Below, piece after piece: positions 9,724-18,699 of a stretch of DNA of 64,000 nt. Numbering within the stretch: the stretch's first letter is position 1; each line of letters opens with the position of its first letter. The position numbers and the translations under genes were made by a program. This stretch comes from Paenibacillus periandrae. GTDB lineage: Bacteria; Bacillota; Bacilli; Paenibacillales; NBRC-103111. A model generated the notes under the pieces. That model saw only the letters and a list, made by a program, of their open reading frames with translations. It searched no databases and was not told where the DNA came from. The DNA lies in assembly GCF_022458865.1 (NCBI RefSeq), contig NZ_JAJNMU010000013.1, positions 62,001 through 126,000 of the forward strand. The letters are read 5' to 3'.

Positions 9724-9969
9724 ATGGCTGAGGATAAAAGCATGGAGCCGGTTTCCGGACATGAAGTGGAGACAGACGGCATTTATGAAAACGAATGGGG
9801 ACGCGAAGAAACGTTGAAACGCGGAGATGAATTTCCTTATGATCCGGTAATGGGACAAACAGAATGGAAGCTCGTCAGCCTACCGCTTGAAAGCCAGGAG
9901 CGGGAAATGTATAAGGATACAACAGCCAATACGAAGCCTCGTCTGCATATTGAACGCGGTGATAGATAA
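9724..9969 (+). CDS. Small conserved hypothetical protein, 81 aa
   Basis: Hydrophilic acidic 81-residue protein with no signal peptide or membrane segment. A strong site (AGGAGAGG) precedes the ATG at 9724, and a terminator follows directly, so this is a real single-gene unit. Visible features are an Asp/Glu-rich N-terminus, a central GDEFPYDPVMGQTEWKLV block that looks like the conserved core, and a basic C-terminus. It is divergent from the SulP gene. I do not recognise a function. Confidence 0.7.
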   Translation: MAEDKSMEPVSGHEVETDGIYENEWGREETLKRGDEFPYDPVMGQTEWKLVSLPLESQEREMYKDTTANTKPRLHIERGDR

Positions 9970-10005
9970 CAACGCCCTTGGATGGGTATGTCCAGCATGA
10001 CGTAA

Positions 10006-10036
10006 GACAGTTCCGTTAATGGGACTGTCTTTTTTG
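10006..10036 (+). terminator. Rho-independent terminator after the 81-aa gene
   Basis: The stem GACAGTTCC / GGGACTGTC (one G-T wobble) has a short loop and is followed by TTTTTT. It lies about 40 bp after the stop codon of the small plus-strand gene. Confidence 0.75.
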
Positions 10037-10110
10037 AGGATTGGAAACTCTCAACCACCAGATCCCCTTAGGAGCTGAATTGTTTGCACAAGGGGTAGCT
10101 CTCAGCTTCG

Positions 10111-11010
10111 TCATGGCTGTGGCTTCTCCTTGCTTTTTGTGCCATACAGCTCCTTCATCAGCCTCTTGCCTGTTGGCGTCTGGGCCAGTCCGCCCTTGGC
10201 CGTTTCTCTGTGCTTCTCAGGCATGGCCGCTCCAACCTCCAGCATCACCTGGATGACCTCATCGGATGGGATCACGCTGCGTACATCGGCTAAAGCCATA
10301 TCTGCTGCAGCCAGTGCCGTTGTTGCACCGAAGCCATTGCGTACGATGCAGGGAATTTCAACAAGTCCGCCGACAGGATCACAGATCAGACCGAGCGAGT
10401 TTTTAAGCGCCAGTCCCACGGCGTGGATCGCTTGAGCGGAGGTTCCACCTCTCAGCTCGACCAGCGCACCTGCCGCCATGCCGATGGCTGAGCCGATCTC
10501 CGCCTGACAGCCGCCTTCGGCGCCAGACACGAATGAATTATTAGCGATCACATAACCGATCGCCCCTGCACTGAACAGCCCAGCGACCATGTGCTCGTCG
10601 CTCCAGCCGAATCGTTCCTGGGTGCTGACAAACACACCAGGGATAATCCCGCAGGAGCCTGCGGTCGGCGTGGCCACAATGCGTCCCATCGACGCATTGA
10701 CCTCTGACACCGCAAGCGCGTATGCCATCGCTGCCGCAGCAGCCGGGCCAAGCAGCGGCTCGCCCTTGGCCATATAAGCCATAACACGCTGCGCATCGAA
10801 GCCGGTTAATCCGCTTCGGGAAGGCGTCGGCTCGAAGAGGCCTTTATGAACGGCCTGCTTCATGACGCTGTAGTAATCAGCCATCTTCGCGAATTCCTCC
10901 TCGGGCGGACGGCCCGACTCCTTGGCCTGATCATGCAGCATAACAGCGGAAATCGGCTGCCCTTCTGCCTGACAGATTGACGATAGCTGATCCAAGGTTT
11001 GAAACCTCAT
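10111..11010 (-). CDS. sdaAA: L-serine dehydratase, iron-sulfur-dependent, alpha subunit
   Basis: Catalytic subunit (299 aa) converting L-serine to pyruvate and ammonia with a 4Fe-4S cluster. Cluster-type cysteines lie in GGCQAEIG, CDPVGGLVEIPC and the TAGSCGIIPG motif, all intact. The length is normal for the split two-subunit Gram-positive enzyme. The start at 11010 overlaps the stop of the beta-subunit gene by 4 bp, so the two are translationally coupled. It is the last gene of a minus-strand catabolic run. Confidence 0.95.
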   Translation of the reverse strand: MRFQTLDQLSSICQAEGQPISAVMLHDQAKESGRPPEEEFAKMADYYSVMKQAVHKGLFEPTPSRSGLTGFDAQRVMAYMAKGEPLLGPAAAAAMAYALAVSEVNASMGRIVATPTAGSCGIIPGVFVSTQERFGWSDEHMVAGLFSAGAIGYVIANNSFVSGAEGGCQAEIGSAIGMAAGALVELRGGTSAQAIHAVGLALKNSLGLICDPVGGLVEIPCIVRNGFGATTALAAADMALADVRSVIPSDEVIQVMLEVGAAMPEKHRETAKGGLAQTPTGKRLMKELYGTKSKEKPQP

Positions 11011-11687
11011 GAATTCCCTTCCCCCCAGTCGATGATTCGTACATCCTGCACATCCGCTAATTGGCCTAGTCGCGCCTGTAATCCAGCTGGAAATGAACCA
11101 TCGGTTTCCACGACCGTCAAGGCGTCTCCTTTACGTTCCTTACGATCGACATCCATGTACCCGATATTGATATCCAATTCACGGAGCACACCGGAAATAT
11201 CCGAGATCATCCCTGTGCGGTCCGTATGAAAAACAAGCAGTGTCGGATAAACACCGCTGAATCTGACGTCGAAGCCATTGACCTGCTCCAGCTCGATATT
11301 GCCGCCTCCAATCGATGCGCCGCGAATGGCCATTTGCTGGTCACCGCAGCCCAAACGGATCAAAGCCGTATTCGGATGCTGGGCTAAGCCGCTGCTGGGT
11401 GTTATCGTAACCCGTATACCTAAATACTCCGCGTTCTTGAGCGATTCCCGGACACGGGGATCGTCAGGCTCATAGTCCAACAGGCCGGCTATCAACGCCA
11501 AATCCGTCCCATGACCCTTATACGTGTCAGCAAAAGAACCGTAGAGCTGAATATCTACCCATTCCGGCTGAACAGCCAACAAGCGGCGGGCCACTCTGCC
11601 GAGCCGGACCGCCCCTGCGGTATGTGAGCTTGAGGGTCCAACCATGGCGGGGCCAATGATAGAAAATACATCCTTAAATCGCATCAT
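11007..11687 (-). CDS. sdaAB: L-serine dehydratase, iron-sulfur-dependent, beta subunit
   Basis: Beta subunit of about 226 aa. The N-terminal domain holds the family block IGPAMVGPSSSHTAGAVRLG. The C-terminal ACT-like regulatory domain runs from about residue 145 (LLVFHTDRTGMISDISGVL). The open frame begins at a GTG (11705), but GAGAGGG lies inside that extension, so ATG 11687 (or the adjacent 11684) is the start. It overlaps sdaAA by 4 bp and lies 19 bp downstream of the aldolase gene. Confidence 0.93.
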   Translation of the reverse strand: MMRFKDVFSIIGPAMVGPSSSHTAGAVRLGRVARRLLAVQPEWVDIQLYGSFADTYKGHGTDLALIAGLLDYEPDDPRVRESLKNAEYLGIRVTITPSSGLAQHPNTALIRLGCGDQQMAIRGASIGGGNIELEQVNGFDVRFSGVYPTLLVFHTDRTGMISDISGVLRELDINIGYMDVDRKERKGDALTVVETDGSFPAGLQARLGQLADVQDVRIIDWGEGNS

Positions 11688-11706
11688 GCTGTCCCTCTCT
11701 TCCACT

Positions 11707-12777
11707 CTAGTTCAACCACTCCGCCAAATGGCTTTTCACAAACTCATCATCGTTTAAATGAGGGTAATCGCGGTACATCCGCTCAATTTCCTCTGCCTGC
11801 CCAGGCGACAGCGTTTCATGTGGATTCAGACACCAAGTTCCTTCCAACAGACCCTGCCGTCTTAACACCTCATGGATGCCTGGAATGCAGCCTGCAAAAG
11901 CTTGTGCGGGATCAAAGAAGGCTGCATTGGATTCCGTTACTTCAATATTACGCGTCAGCCAGGCCGAATCGATAGGCTTCGATTGACGGGCTGCCTTGAT
12001 TTCCTCCAACAGCTCTACCGCTTTCTGCGTCCATACCGCCCAATGACCCAACAATCCGCCGACTATTGTTTTTTCTACGGGTACACCATTGACGTTGAAG
12101 CGATAAGTCGTCAACAAATCATTGATGATGTTGTCGTCATTTCCCGTGTACAGCGCGATTTCATCGCGGCGGCTTGAATAACATACGGCGCGCACGACAT
12201 CAATCGTCTGATACCGGTTGAAGGGTGCCATTTTGATCGCAACAATTCCAGGAATTTCGGCAAAGCGCCGCCAAAAATCGAAGCTGAATATGCGCCCCCC
12301 GACAGATGGCTGCAGGTAAAAACCAATGACGGGCATTACCTCCGCTACGGCTTCGGTTCTGCGCAGTATTTCCTCCTCTGACCAGCCCTGCAGACCGCCC
12401 ATACTGAGCAATCCAGCGTCATAGCCGAGTCTGACTGCAAGCTCAGCCTCGGCCAAGGCCTGATCGGTGAAGCCGCAAATTCCGGCAATCTTCAGAAACG
12501 GGCGGGTCAACCGAGCATTATCCACTTCCTCCGCAGCCAGACGCAGCACCGGCTCCAGCAGATTGTAGCGTTCTTCCCTGATTTCAAATTGCGTGGAATG
12601 GACAGCAACAGCAATACCTCCGGCTCCTGATGCCATATAATATCGGGTCAGCGCGCGCTGCCGCCGCTCATCCAATTGGCGCGCACTGTTCAAAGCAAGC
12701 GGGTGCGCCGGGATCACCAATCCGCTGTGGAGAGCATGAAGCTGTTCGCCTGACAAGTTTTTATGAGCTGCCGTCAT
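11707..12777 (-). CDS. Dihydrodipicolinate synthase/aldolase family protein
   Basis: Class I aldolase of the DHDPS/NAL superfamily, 356 aa, predicted TIM barrel. It starts HSGLVIPAHPLALNSARQLD and has GAGGIAVAVHSTQFEIRE, similar to the substrate-binding GTTGE region of the family. A candidate Schiff-base lysine is in GIVAIKMAPF. A C-terminal helical extension is present. The start codon shares one base with the upstream epimerase stop (TAATG). With an epimerase, an oxidoreductase and serine dehydratase around it, a role in breaking down a sugar acid or amino-acid-like compound to pyruvate is inferred. The substrate is unknown. Confidence 0.8.
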   Translation of the reverse strand: MTAAHKNLSGEQLHALHSGLVIPAHPLALNSARQLDERRQRALTRYYMASGAGGIAVAVHSTQFEIREERYNLLEPVLRLAAEEVDNARLTRPFLKIAGICGFTDQALAEAELAVRLGYDAGLLSMGGLQGWSEEEILRRTEAVAEVMPVIGFYLQPSVGGRIFSFDFWRRFAEIPGIVAIKMAPFNRYQTIDVVRAVCYSSRRDEIALYTGNDDNIINDLLTTYRFNVNGVPVEKTIVGGLLGHWAVWTQKAVELLEEIKAARQSKPIDSAWLTRNIEVTESNAAFFDPAQAFAGCIPGIHEVLRRQGLLEGTWCLNPHETLSPGQAEEIERMYRDYPHLNDDEFVKSHLAEWLN

Positions 12778-13817
12778 TAGTATTTACCGTCTCTTTCCTG
12801 AAAATGTGTGGGCTTATTCCAGGTAGACCCGCCTTCTTTCACCCATTGTGCTATCCAATCGATCATCTGCAGCAGTGACACACGGGGATATCCGAACAAC
12901 TGATGGGATTTGGAGGCATTATTCAGCAGCGCCATATCTGATTCCTCACCAATAAAAACCGGCTCCTTATCCAGACGTGTACCGAACTGTTCAGCTATCC
13001 AGCGCATCGACATCGTTTCGGGTCCGGTGACGTTGATAAAATTGGGCGGACTGGTACACACATTCAGACAACGCAGTGCGATTTCATTGGCATCTCCCTG
13101 CCATATACAGTTAGCATGACCCATGGTCACATCAATCGGTTTGCCGGATTGTACGGATCTGGCTACCTCCAGCAAAACCCCATAGCGCAAATCAATCGCG
13201 TAATTCAAGCGATAAATAACCATTGGAATTGCGTATTGATGGGAAAAATGCTCGAAAACCCGTTCCCGTCCAAGTGTTGACTGCCCATATTCACCGAGCG
13301 GCGCCGGAGAAGTCTCCTCAGTTGCACCACCTTGGAATACCGGGGTAAACGGATAAATATTGCCGGATGAAAACACGACGATACGTGAGTTGCGGAACTT
13401 CTCCGCGACGCGTCCAGGCAGATAGGCGTTCATCGCCCATGTAAAATGCTCGCGTCCGGTCGTGCCGAATTTATTACCGGCCATGTAAATGATATTTTTC
13501 ACGTCGGGAAGCTGCTGAAGCTGCTCGTCATCCAGCAGATCGCAAGCTATTGTACGAACACCTTCTTGTTCCAGCTCGTCCTGCAGCGCTTTATCAGAAA
13601 AGCGTGATACACCCCAGATTGTTTTTACGACACCCGCGCGACGTAACGCGTTCATGGCGAGACGCGCCAAACTCGGACCCATTTTACCGCCAATGCCAAG
13701 CAGCATAATATCACCGTCAACATGCGCTAAATCGTGTACCAAAGCGTCTGACGGCTCGGCAAGCTTTTGTTCCAATTGTTCGATGGTTTCTATAGCTGGT
13801 TGTGCCTGATTAATCAT
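12777..13817 (-). CDS. NAD-dependent epimerase/dehydratase family protein (extended SDR)
   Basis: Extended short-chain dehydrogenase-like protein of 346 aa. The nucleotide-binding loop is at about residues 41-47 (LGIGGKMG). It has IYMAGNKFG and a catalytic-type VVFSSGNIYPFTP segment; the usual YxxxK may correspond to YGQSTLGRE, with a Tyr but no Lys at +4. The loss of that lysine raises the possibility of a binding or atypical enzyme. The ATG at 13817 has AAAGGAGAG upstream. It heads the epimerase-aldolase-serine dehydratase run. An inverted-repeat element sits directly upstream, between this gene and the oxidoreductase. Confidence 0.8.
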   Translation of the reverse strand: MINQAQPAIETIEQLEQKLAEPSDALVHDLAHVDGDIMLLGIGGKMGPSLARLAMNALRRAGVVKTIWGVSRFSDKALQDELEQEGVRTIACDLLDDEQLQQLPDVKNIIYMAGNKFGTTGREHFTWAMNAYLPGRVAEKFRNSRIVVFSSGNIYPFTPVFQGGATEETSPAPLGEYGQSTLGRERVFEHFSHQYAIPMVIYRLNYAIDLRYGVLLEVARSVQSGKPIDVTMGHANCIWQGDANEIALRCLNVCTSPPNFINVTGPETMSMRWIAEQFGTRLDKEPVFIGEESDMALLNNASKSHQLFGYPRVSLLQMIDWIAQWVKEGGSTWNKPTHFQERDGKY

Positions 13818-13910
13818 CGTTTAACTCTCCTTTAGACTTATTCCTATGTGAATTTATGCAATTGGCCGGCTAAATAGAGGAAAAGGCAGCCTCAGAATCC
13901 CCTCTAGACT

Positions 13911-14079
13911 CTAGAAGTCCGGTGAATAAGTCTCGCTGCGCGGCCAAATATCCTTCCGATCACTGTTGAAATCGTGAAATTAGATGAGATTAAGCGGTTT
14001 ATTCACGATTTCAAAGGCGAACGCTTACGCTTCTCCAGGATCATTTGGCCGCTGCGCTCGTTCTTCACCGGACTTCTAG
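13911..14079. repeat. MITE-like inverted-repeat element, copy 1 (169 bp)
   Basis: The ends are near-perfect terminal inverted repeats of about 43 bp beginning CTAGAAGTCCGGTGAA. Inside is a perfect 13-bp stem (13966-13978 with 14002-14014, TTGAAATCGTGAA). The same element recurs at 59658-59864 with almost identical sequence but a 38-bp longer interior. It encodes no protein. It ends 11 bp past the oxidoreductase stop and lies about 90 bp upstream of the epimerase start. The structure is that of a non-autonomous mobile element or a large palindromic repeat. No clear target-site duplication is visible. Confidence 0.85.
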
Positions 14080-14089
14080 ACCCCGTCGT

Positions 14090-15076
14090 TTATACCGGTT
14101 GGGTCACTTCCTGCTCCGTACCCGTTTCTGCAGAACGGTACACCTTCTCTATGGCAGCAATGATGCTGCGGCCGTAGGCTCCCGAGCATTCCGGGTCGCG
14201 TGCTTCACGAATCGCGGCGCGAAGCTCTCTGTACTGCAGCTCGAACGGCGTTGCTATCGCAGTCACTTCAACTGGTTCATAGGCGCCTCCCCGACTGATC
14301 CAGAGGTCTTGGCCCGTGTTGAGCTTCAGCATACCGCCAGTGAATATAAGCTCCGTCTCATTGCGCGACGCCCCTGGGTAGCCGGACTGAACAATCGTAG
14401 CAGGGATACCGTTGTCCAGCTCCAGCCAAATGCTGCCGCTGCCCTCCACGTCGCCTCGCTTGCCGTGATGACTGACCGATGCCCGCACCCGACGGACATA
14501 GCTGTCAGTTAACCATTGAATCTTGTCGATGGAATGTGCGCCCAGATTCGCCAGGATACCACCGCCGGACTTCGCTTTTTCCAGAAACCACTGTGGTCTG
14601 CTATCTTTATAATAATGAATATGCCGGGTATCATTGATCATCACCAGTTCGCCAAGCTCGCCACTATTCAGAATCGCTTTAGCTGCCAGATTCTCAGCTA
14701 TATAGTGCTGCGTGTGTCCGACCAGAATACGGATATTCCCTCTACGTGCGGCTGCAATGATCTCATCGCACTCGGTAGTGGTAAGCGCCATCGGCTTTTC
14801 CAGCATCAGATGACACCCGCGTTCGGCTGCGTACAAGGCCGTTTCCTTATGCAAAAAATGCGGCAGGGCAATCGCTGCCACATTCGGTTGTTCGGTTTCC
14901 ATCATCTCGCGGTAATCCGTATAAGCTCGAACGCCATAACGTTTGGCTGCCTGTTCGGCTTTATCCTTGTTGATATCCACGACCGCGCAGGGTGTGTAGC
15001 CTTCCGTTCTCTGCATTGCTTCAAAATGCTGATCCGAAATAATCCCGGCCCCGATTACGGCAGCTTTTAAATCCAT
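14090..15076 (-). CDS. Gfo/Idh/MocA family oxidoreductase
   Basis: NAD(P)-dependent sugar dehydrogenase-like protein of 328 aa. An N-terminal Rossmann fold has AVIGAGIISDQHFEAM, followed by the family motif LEKPMALTTTECDEI that carries the EKP signature. The C-terminal domain has the substrate-side histidine region GGILANLGAHSIDKIQWL. An ATG at 15085 touches GGAGG directly with no spacing. The ATG at 15076 is 9 nt from it and is preferred. It probably oxidises a cyclic sugar or inositol-type substrate feeding the neighbouring aldolase genes. Specificity cannot be assigned. Confidence 0.9.
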   Translation of the reverse strand: MDLKAAVIGAGIISDQHFEAMQRTEGYTPCAVVDINKDKAEQAAKRYGVRAYTDYREMMETEQPNVAAIALPHFLHKETALYAAERGCHLMLEKPMALTTTECDEIIAAARRGNIRILVGHTQHYIAENLAAKAILNSGELGELVMINDTRHIHYYKDSRPQWFLEKAKSGGGILANLGAHSIDKIQWLTDSYVRRVRASVSHHGKRGDVEGSGSIWLELDNGIPATIVQSGYPGASRNETELIFTGGMLKLNTGQDLWISRGGAYEPVEVTAIATPFELQYRELRAAIREARDPECSGAYGRSIIAAIEKVYRSAETGTEQEVTQPV

Positions 15077-15157
15077 CGCTTTCATCCTCCGTCAGTGCTC
15101 CTTCCAGCAGGGCTCACAATTCTCACTGATACTAAATCAACGATTAAGCAGCCGATT

Positions 15158-15934
15158 TTACTCTAGTCCATAAGAGGCCTTGTCAACATACAGCATGCAG
15201 TTCATGTGCCGACGCAGGATGCTTGCCGGACATGCGGTCGAGATCGGTCCGTTCAACGTCTGCTGCACCGCTTCCCGTTTGGTCGGACCCGGTACCACGC
15301 AGAACAGCTGCTCGCCGGCTACCAGCGCTGGAATGGTCAACGTTAATGCATGCTTCGGCACATCCTCAAGCCCAGCAAAGCAGCCGTCGTTCACCTGCTG
15401 CTGACGACATTCCAAATCGAGCTCGACAGATTTAACCAGCAGTGGATCCGTAAAGTCTGCAACCGGTGGGTCGTTGAACGCGATGTGCCCGTTTTCCCCG
15501 ATGCCCAGACATACGATATCAATCGGAGCTTCAGCCAACAGGCCGCTGTACCGCTGCGCCTCCACAGCAATATCCGCCGAGCTGTCGATAATATGAACCT
15601 TGCCCGGACGTACGATATCAAACAGCCGATCCTTCAAAAATTGACCAAACGCCTGCGGGGCATCGGCCGGAAGTCCAATATATTCGTCCATATGAAAAGC
15701 GGTGACGCGGTTCCAATCGATATCCTTGTCTGCGGCTAACGCCTGCAGCATCTCGTTTTGTGATGGCGCTGCAGCAAAAATCATTCGTACTTCAGATTGC
15801 GTGCCCAGCAAGCATTTCATCCTGTCGGCTACATCAGCAGCAGCCCGCTGCCCCATAGCGGCTCTTGTTTCGAATACTTTTACCTTTAACTGATCCGCAT
15901 CGGTTTCAACAATCGTTCCCAGCCTGCTCATCAT
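15158..15934 (-). CDS. Glucosamine-6-phosphate deaminase-like protein (NagB family)
   Basis: Sugar isomerase/deaminase of about 258 aa, predicted to convert glucosamine-6-phosphate to fructose-6-phosphate and ammonia. Family motifs are AFHMDEYIGLPADAPQAFG and CLGIGENGHIAFNDPP. A KHALTLTIPALVAG block and CVVPGPTKREAV phosphate-loop-like region are also present. The frame opens at a TTG (15955), but GGGAGGGG lies inside that extension, so ATG 15934 (or 15931) is the start. It is the first gene of the minus-strand catabolic block, divergent from the AraC regulator. Amino-sugar catabolism would agree with the nearby glycosidase-like gene. Confidence 0.85.
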   Translation of the reverse strand: MMSRLGTIVETDADQLKVKVFETRAAMGQRAAADVADRMKCLLGTQSEVRMIFAAAPSQNEMLQALAADKDIDWNRVTAFHMDEYIGLPADAPQAFGQFLKDRLFDIVRPGKVHIIDSSADIAVEAQRYSGLLAEAPIDIVCLGIGENGHIAFNDPPVADFTDPLLVKSVELDLECRQQQVNDGCFAGLEDVPKHALTLTIPALVAGEQLFCVVPGPTKREAVQQTLNGPISTACPASILRRHMNCMLYVDKASYGLE

Positions 15935-15955
15935 TAATCCCCTCCCGCACTGCAA

Positions 15956-16202
15956 TAATTACGCGGAATTCCAACTCCGCTTGGCTTAGCTAGCTTAGCT
16001 TAGCTTAAGGCCATTGTATTCCCTATCCAAGGCTAAATAAACGGACATCTTTTTAAAAAGCACACCATTTCCTTCTGACCTGAAAAAAAGAGCATTTCCT
16101 GAAAAATGAATATAGCGCAAAAGAGGATATCGATTTAAAGTATGTAATAATGTAAGAACACAAAATCGCCTGCATGGAGCAGCCTACAAGGGGGACAACA
16201 CC
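15956..16202. other. Divergent intergenic region with TTAGC repeats
   Basis: Between the NagB-like gene and the AraC regulator. It contains a short run of four TTAGC units at about 15981-16007, partly palindromic (TAGCTAGC), which could be an operator. An AT-rich stretch lies before the AraC start. No convincing -35/-10 pair or RNA gene was found. Confidence 0.4.
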
Positions 16203-18482
16203 ATGAGCACTTTACTGGATATCAAAGAAAAATCACGTTCTCTGTTTAATAAATTGTTATTCAGTTTTTTGGTCATTATCCTCTTGTTCACCACTTTTAA
16301 TTTCGTTTCCTATGCTTTTTTCCGTAACAATTTATATGACGAGATCATTCGTTACAATACACTCAATCTGAATCATACCGTCGATAATTATGAGAATCAC
16401 CTGCATCTGCTCCAGACAACCTTGCTGAGCGAGCTATTCAGCACTTCAGCCATCGCGTTGGAAAGCAGCCGGGATCAGCCCAGTTACTCGACTGTCGTCG
16501 ATCTCAACAACGAGCTTCGCGTCATGATGGGGAACGAGCCTTTATTTCTGGATAATGTCATTGTACAGTTCCAGAACCTGAAGATTGCCATTGACAAGAA
16601 CGGTTCCCACCAGTCCGCGGATTTGTTTGATAAATATTATGAATCCCAGCTGTACACCAAGGAATTCTGGAGAGCTGAGGCTTTAAAACCGTTCAGCTTT
16701 CAGCTGTATCCAGCTGCCGAATTTTCACAAAAGAAGGTATTCGATCCGTCACCAGGCCAACAGCAGCTTTTGCCGATTATGGTCAAAAAGTCAGGCAGCT
16801 CGAATACGACGATTTTAGCCTTTCTCGATGCCAATAAAGCTTTGAAAAAGTTCCATCAATCGATCAACAGTAATTTTCTGATTCTGGACAGCAGCGGGAA
16901 AGTAATCTACAACGTAGGGGATACGTCATTACTGGACAATCTTCCGGATTTCAGCAAATCGGATAGTCTGTTCATCAAGCACGAGAAAAATCTATACTTT
17001 TATAAGGCTTCTCCAGAGTCAGGGCTGATATATGTCAATATCGTACCGGAGCAAAGCATCTCCCAGCAAACGACGCAGATGAACGTCATATTGATTTCCC
17101 TACTGGTGATCGCGATTATTATAAGCGTCGGTACCTCCATTTTTTTCAGTATGAAATTCAACAATCCGCTGAAGCGTATCGTTCAATCGGTTACCGAGCT
17201 TAATGCCAGCGCGCCACCTACCTTTCAAATTCGGGAATTCAATATTATCAGTCAGCGGCTGGCCCAACTCGCCCAGTCCGATCGTAATGCCAAAGCCGAC
17301 CTGTCGCATAAAGACTCCCTGCTGCAGTACTATTCATTCATTAATAAAATCAAAAATATCCAGACCCATTCCGACGTTCCACAAGCGGAAAAACCCGACA
17401 TGCTGGAAAAACCGTTTATTATGACGGCGTTCCAATTAACCTACAAGGACGAATTCGAGGGAGTCACGGAGTTCGGCAAGGACAAGGCTTCTTATTATGT
17501 GAAGGAATTTATTCAGATGACGATGCTCAAGGAGTATGAAAATTCGCTAACGTTCCAAATGGAGCAGGATATGATCTTGACGCTGATATTTGCCGATACC
17601 GTCTTGGACGAACGGCTTCAGCAAACTCTACTGCATATTAAGCAGGTACTGGATCTTGATAATCAATATATATTTCTGACGATTGCGGTCAGCGATGTTT
17701 ACCCCGAATCCGCTAATTTCACTGCTGCTTACGAGCAGTCGCTGGAACGGCTTCAAAAAAGGAAGCTTAATGAGGAAACGCAGATTATCGCTCCGTCCAC
17801 TACAGCAGAACCCCCCATTCACCACTGGGGCTTTACTTCCCTGGAGGATCAGGATTTTATGGTTCATCTGCATGCCGGAAATGCTGCCCAGACGATAACA
17901 CTCGTGCATCGTGCTCTGGATCGGATGCAAAAGAACGAAGCGACCGCACACGCATGTATAGATTTTGCCCAGGAGATTGTGAGCAAAGTGAACAAAACGC
18001 TGATCACGCTGCAGCTCGATATGCAGCCGGCTGCTGATTCTCCCTCCCCCGGCGAACAAATCCGCAGCTGCTATACGCACGAACAGTTTAAAGAGTTCCT
18101 GAGCGGTTATCTTTCCTTAAGCGCAGAGCTGATTCAGAAGAAAAAGGAAGGCTACGACCATATCACCAAGTTTATGACCGAATATATGGAATCCCATATC
18201 GGGGAGGACTTGTCACTGGATATTCTCGCCGATAAATTAAAGGTATCGGCCGCCTATTTGTCCGCTTATTTCAAGGACAAGACCGGAATCAACTTCATCG
18301 ACTATTTGAACGATCTGCGCATCCGCAAAGCGAAGGAGATGCTGCTTGGCAGCGACGCCAAGATTCAGGATATTGCCGTTAGCGTCGGTTATCAGAGCGT
18401 CAACTCCTTTATCCGCATGTTCAAGAGATCCACAGGAATGTCGCCGGGTGAATTTCGTAAATCCTCGTTAACCGGGCCTTGA
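16203..18482 (+). CDS. Membrane-anchored AraC-family transcriptional regulator
   Basis: Regulator of 759 aa combining an extracellular sensor with DNA binding. A membrane helix lies at about residues 17-39, an extracellular region runs to about 290 and a second helix lies at about 295-318. A long cytoplasmic region follows, and a C-terminal double AraC helix-turn-helix spans about 655-755 (LSLDILADKLKVSAAYLSAY; IQDIAVSVGYQSVNSFIRMF). AAGGGGGAC precedes the ATG. This architecture is common in Paenibacillus next to oligosaccharide ABC operons. Here it probably controls the DUF4838 gene and the solute-binding/permease genes that follow. Confidence 0.93.
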   Translation: MSTLLDIKEKSRSLFNKLLFSFLVIILLFTTFNFVSYAFFRNNLYDEIIRYNTLNLNHTVDNYENHLHLLQTTLLSELFSTSAIALESSRDQPSYSTVVDLNNELRVMMGNEPLFLDNVIVQFQNLKIAIDKNGSHQSADLFDKYYESQLYTKEFWRAEALKPFSFQLYPAAEFSQKKVFDPSPGQQQLLPIMVKKSGSSNTTILAFLDANKALKKFHQSINSNFLILDSSGKVIYNVGDTSLLDNLPDFSKSDSLFIKHEKNLYFYKASPESGLIYVNIVPEQSISQQTTQMNVILISLLVIAIIISVGTSIFFSMKFNNPLKRIVQSVTELNASAPPTFQIREFNIISQRLAQLAQSDRNAKADLSHKDSLLQYYSFINKIKNIQTHSDVPQAEKPDMLEKPFIMTAFQLTYKDEFEGVTEFGKDKASYYVKEFIQMTMLKEYENSLTFQMEQDMILTLIFADTVLDERLQQTLLHIKQVLDLDNQYIFLTIAVSDVYPESANFTAAYEQSLERLQKRKLNEETQIIAPSTTAEPPIHHWGFTSLEDQDFMVHLHAGNAAQTITLVHRALDRMQKNEATAHACIDFAQEIVSKVNKTLITLQLDMQPAADSPSPGEQIRSCYTHEQFKEFLSGYLSLSAELIQKKKEGYDHITKFMTEYMESHIGEDLSLDILADKLKVSAAYLSAYFKDKTGINFIDYLNDLRIRKAKEMLLGSDAKIQDIAVSVGYQSVNSFIRMFKRSTGMSPGEFRKSSLTGP

Positions 18483-18699
18483 TTCTGAAGCCTTATGCCG
18501 GATAGTCGGCAGTGCGACAGCAGACGGTTTTAAAGCAAATTTTAAAAATGTGCATTTTATTGAAAAAGGTACGTTTGCGATTGTATGAAATCGAAACAGA
18601 TTCGAAAAACGGTCTATCGCCGAAGGTTTCAGAATTTCGTATGATGGACTTACAGCAGCATTCAGCCATGCTAAGCCCCTACGAAAGGATGAACACAAG

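Noticed and set aside
15158-15934. Loss of a catalytic aspartate in the NagB-like protein (GENGH instead of DGH)
   Set aside because: Asn at this position is also present in Bacillus-type NagB (RNGHIGF), so it is family variation.
15981-16007. TTAGC repeat as a mobile-element end
   Set aside because: Very short, no matching inverted copy nearby; at most an operator.
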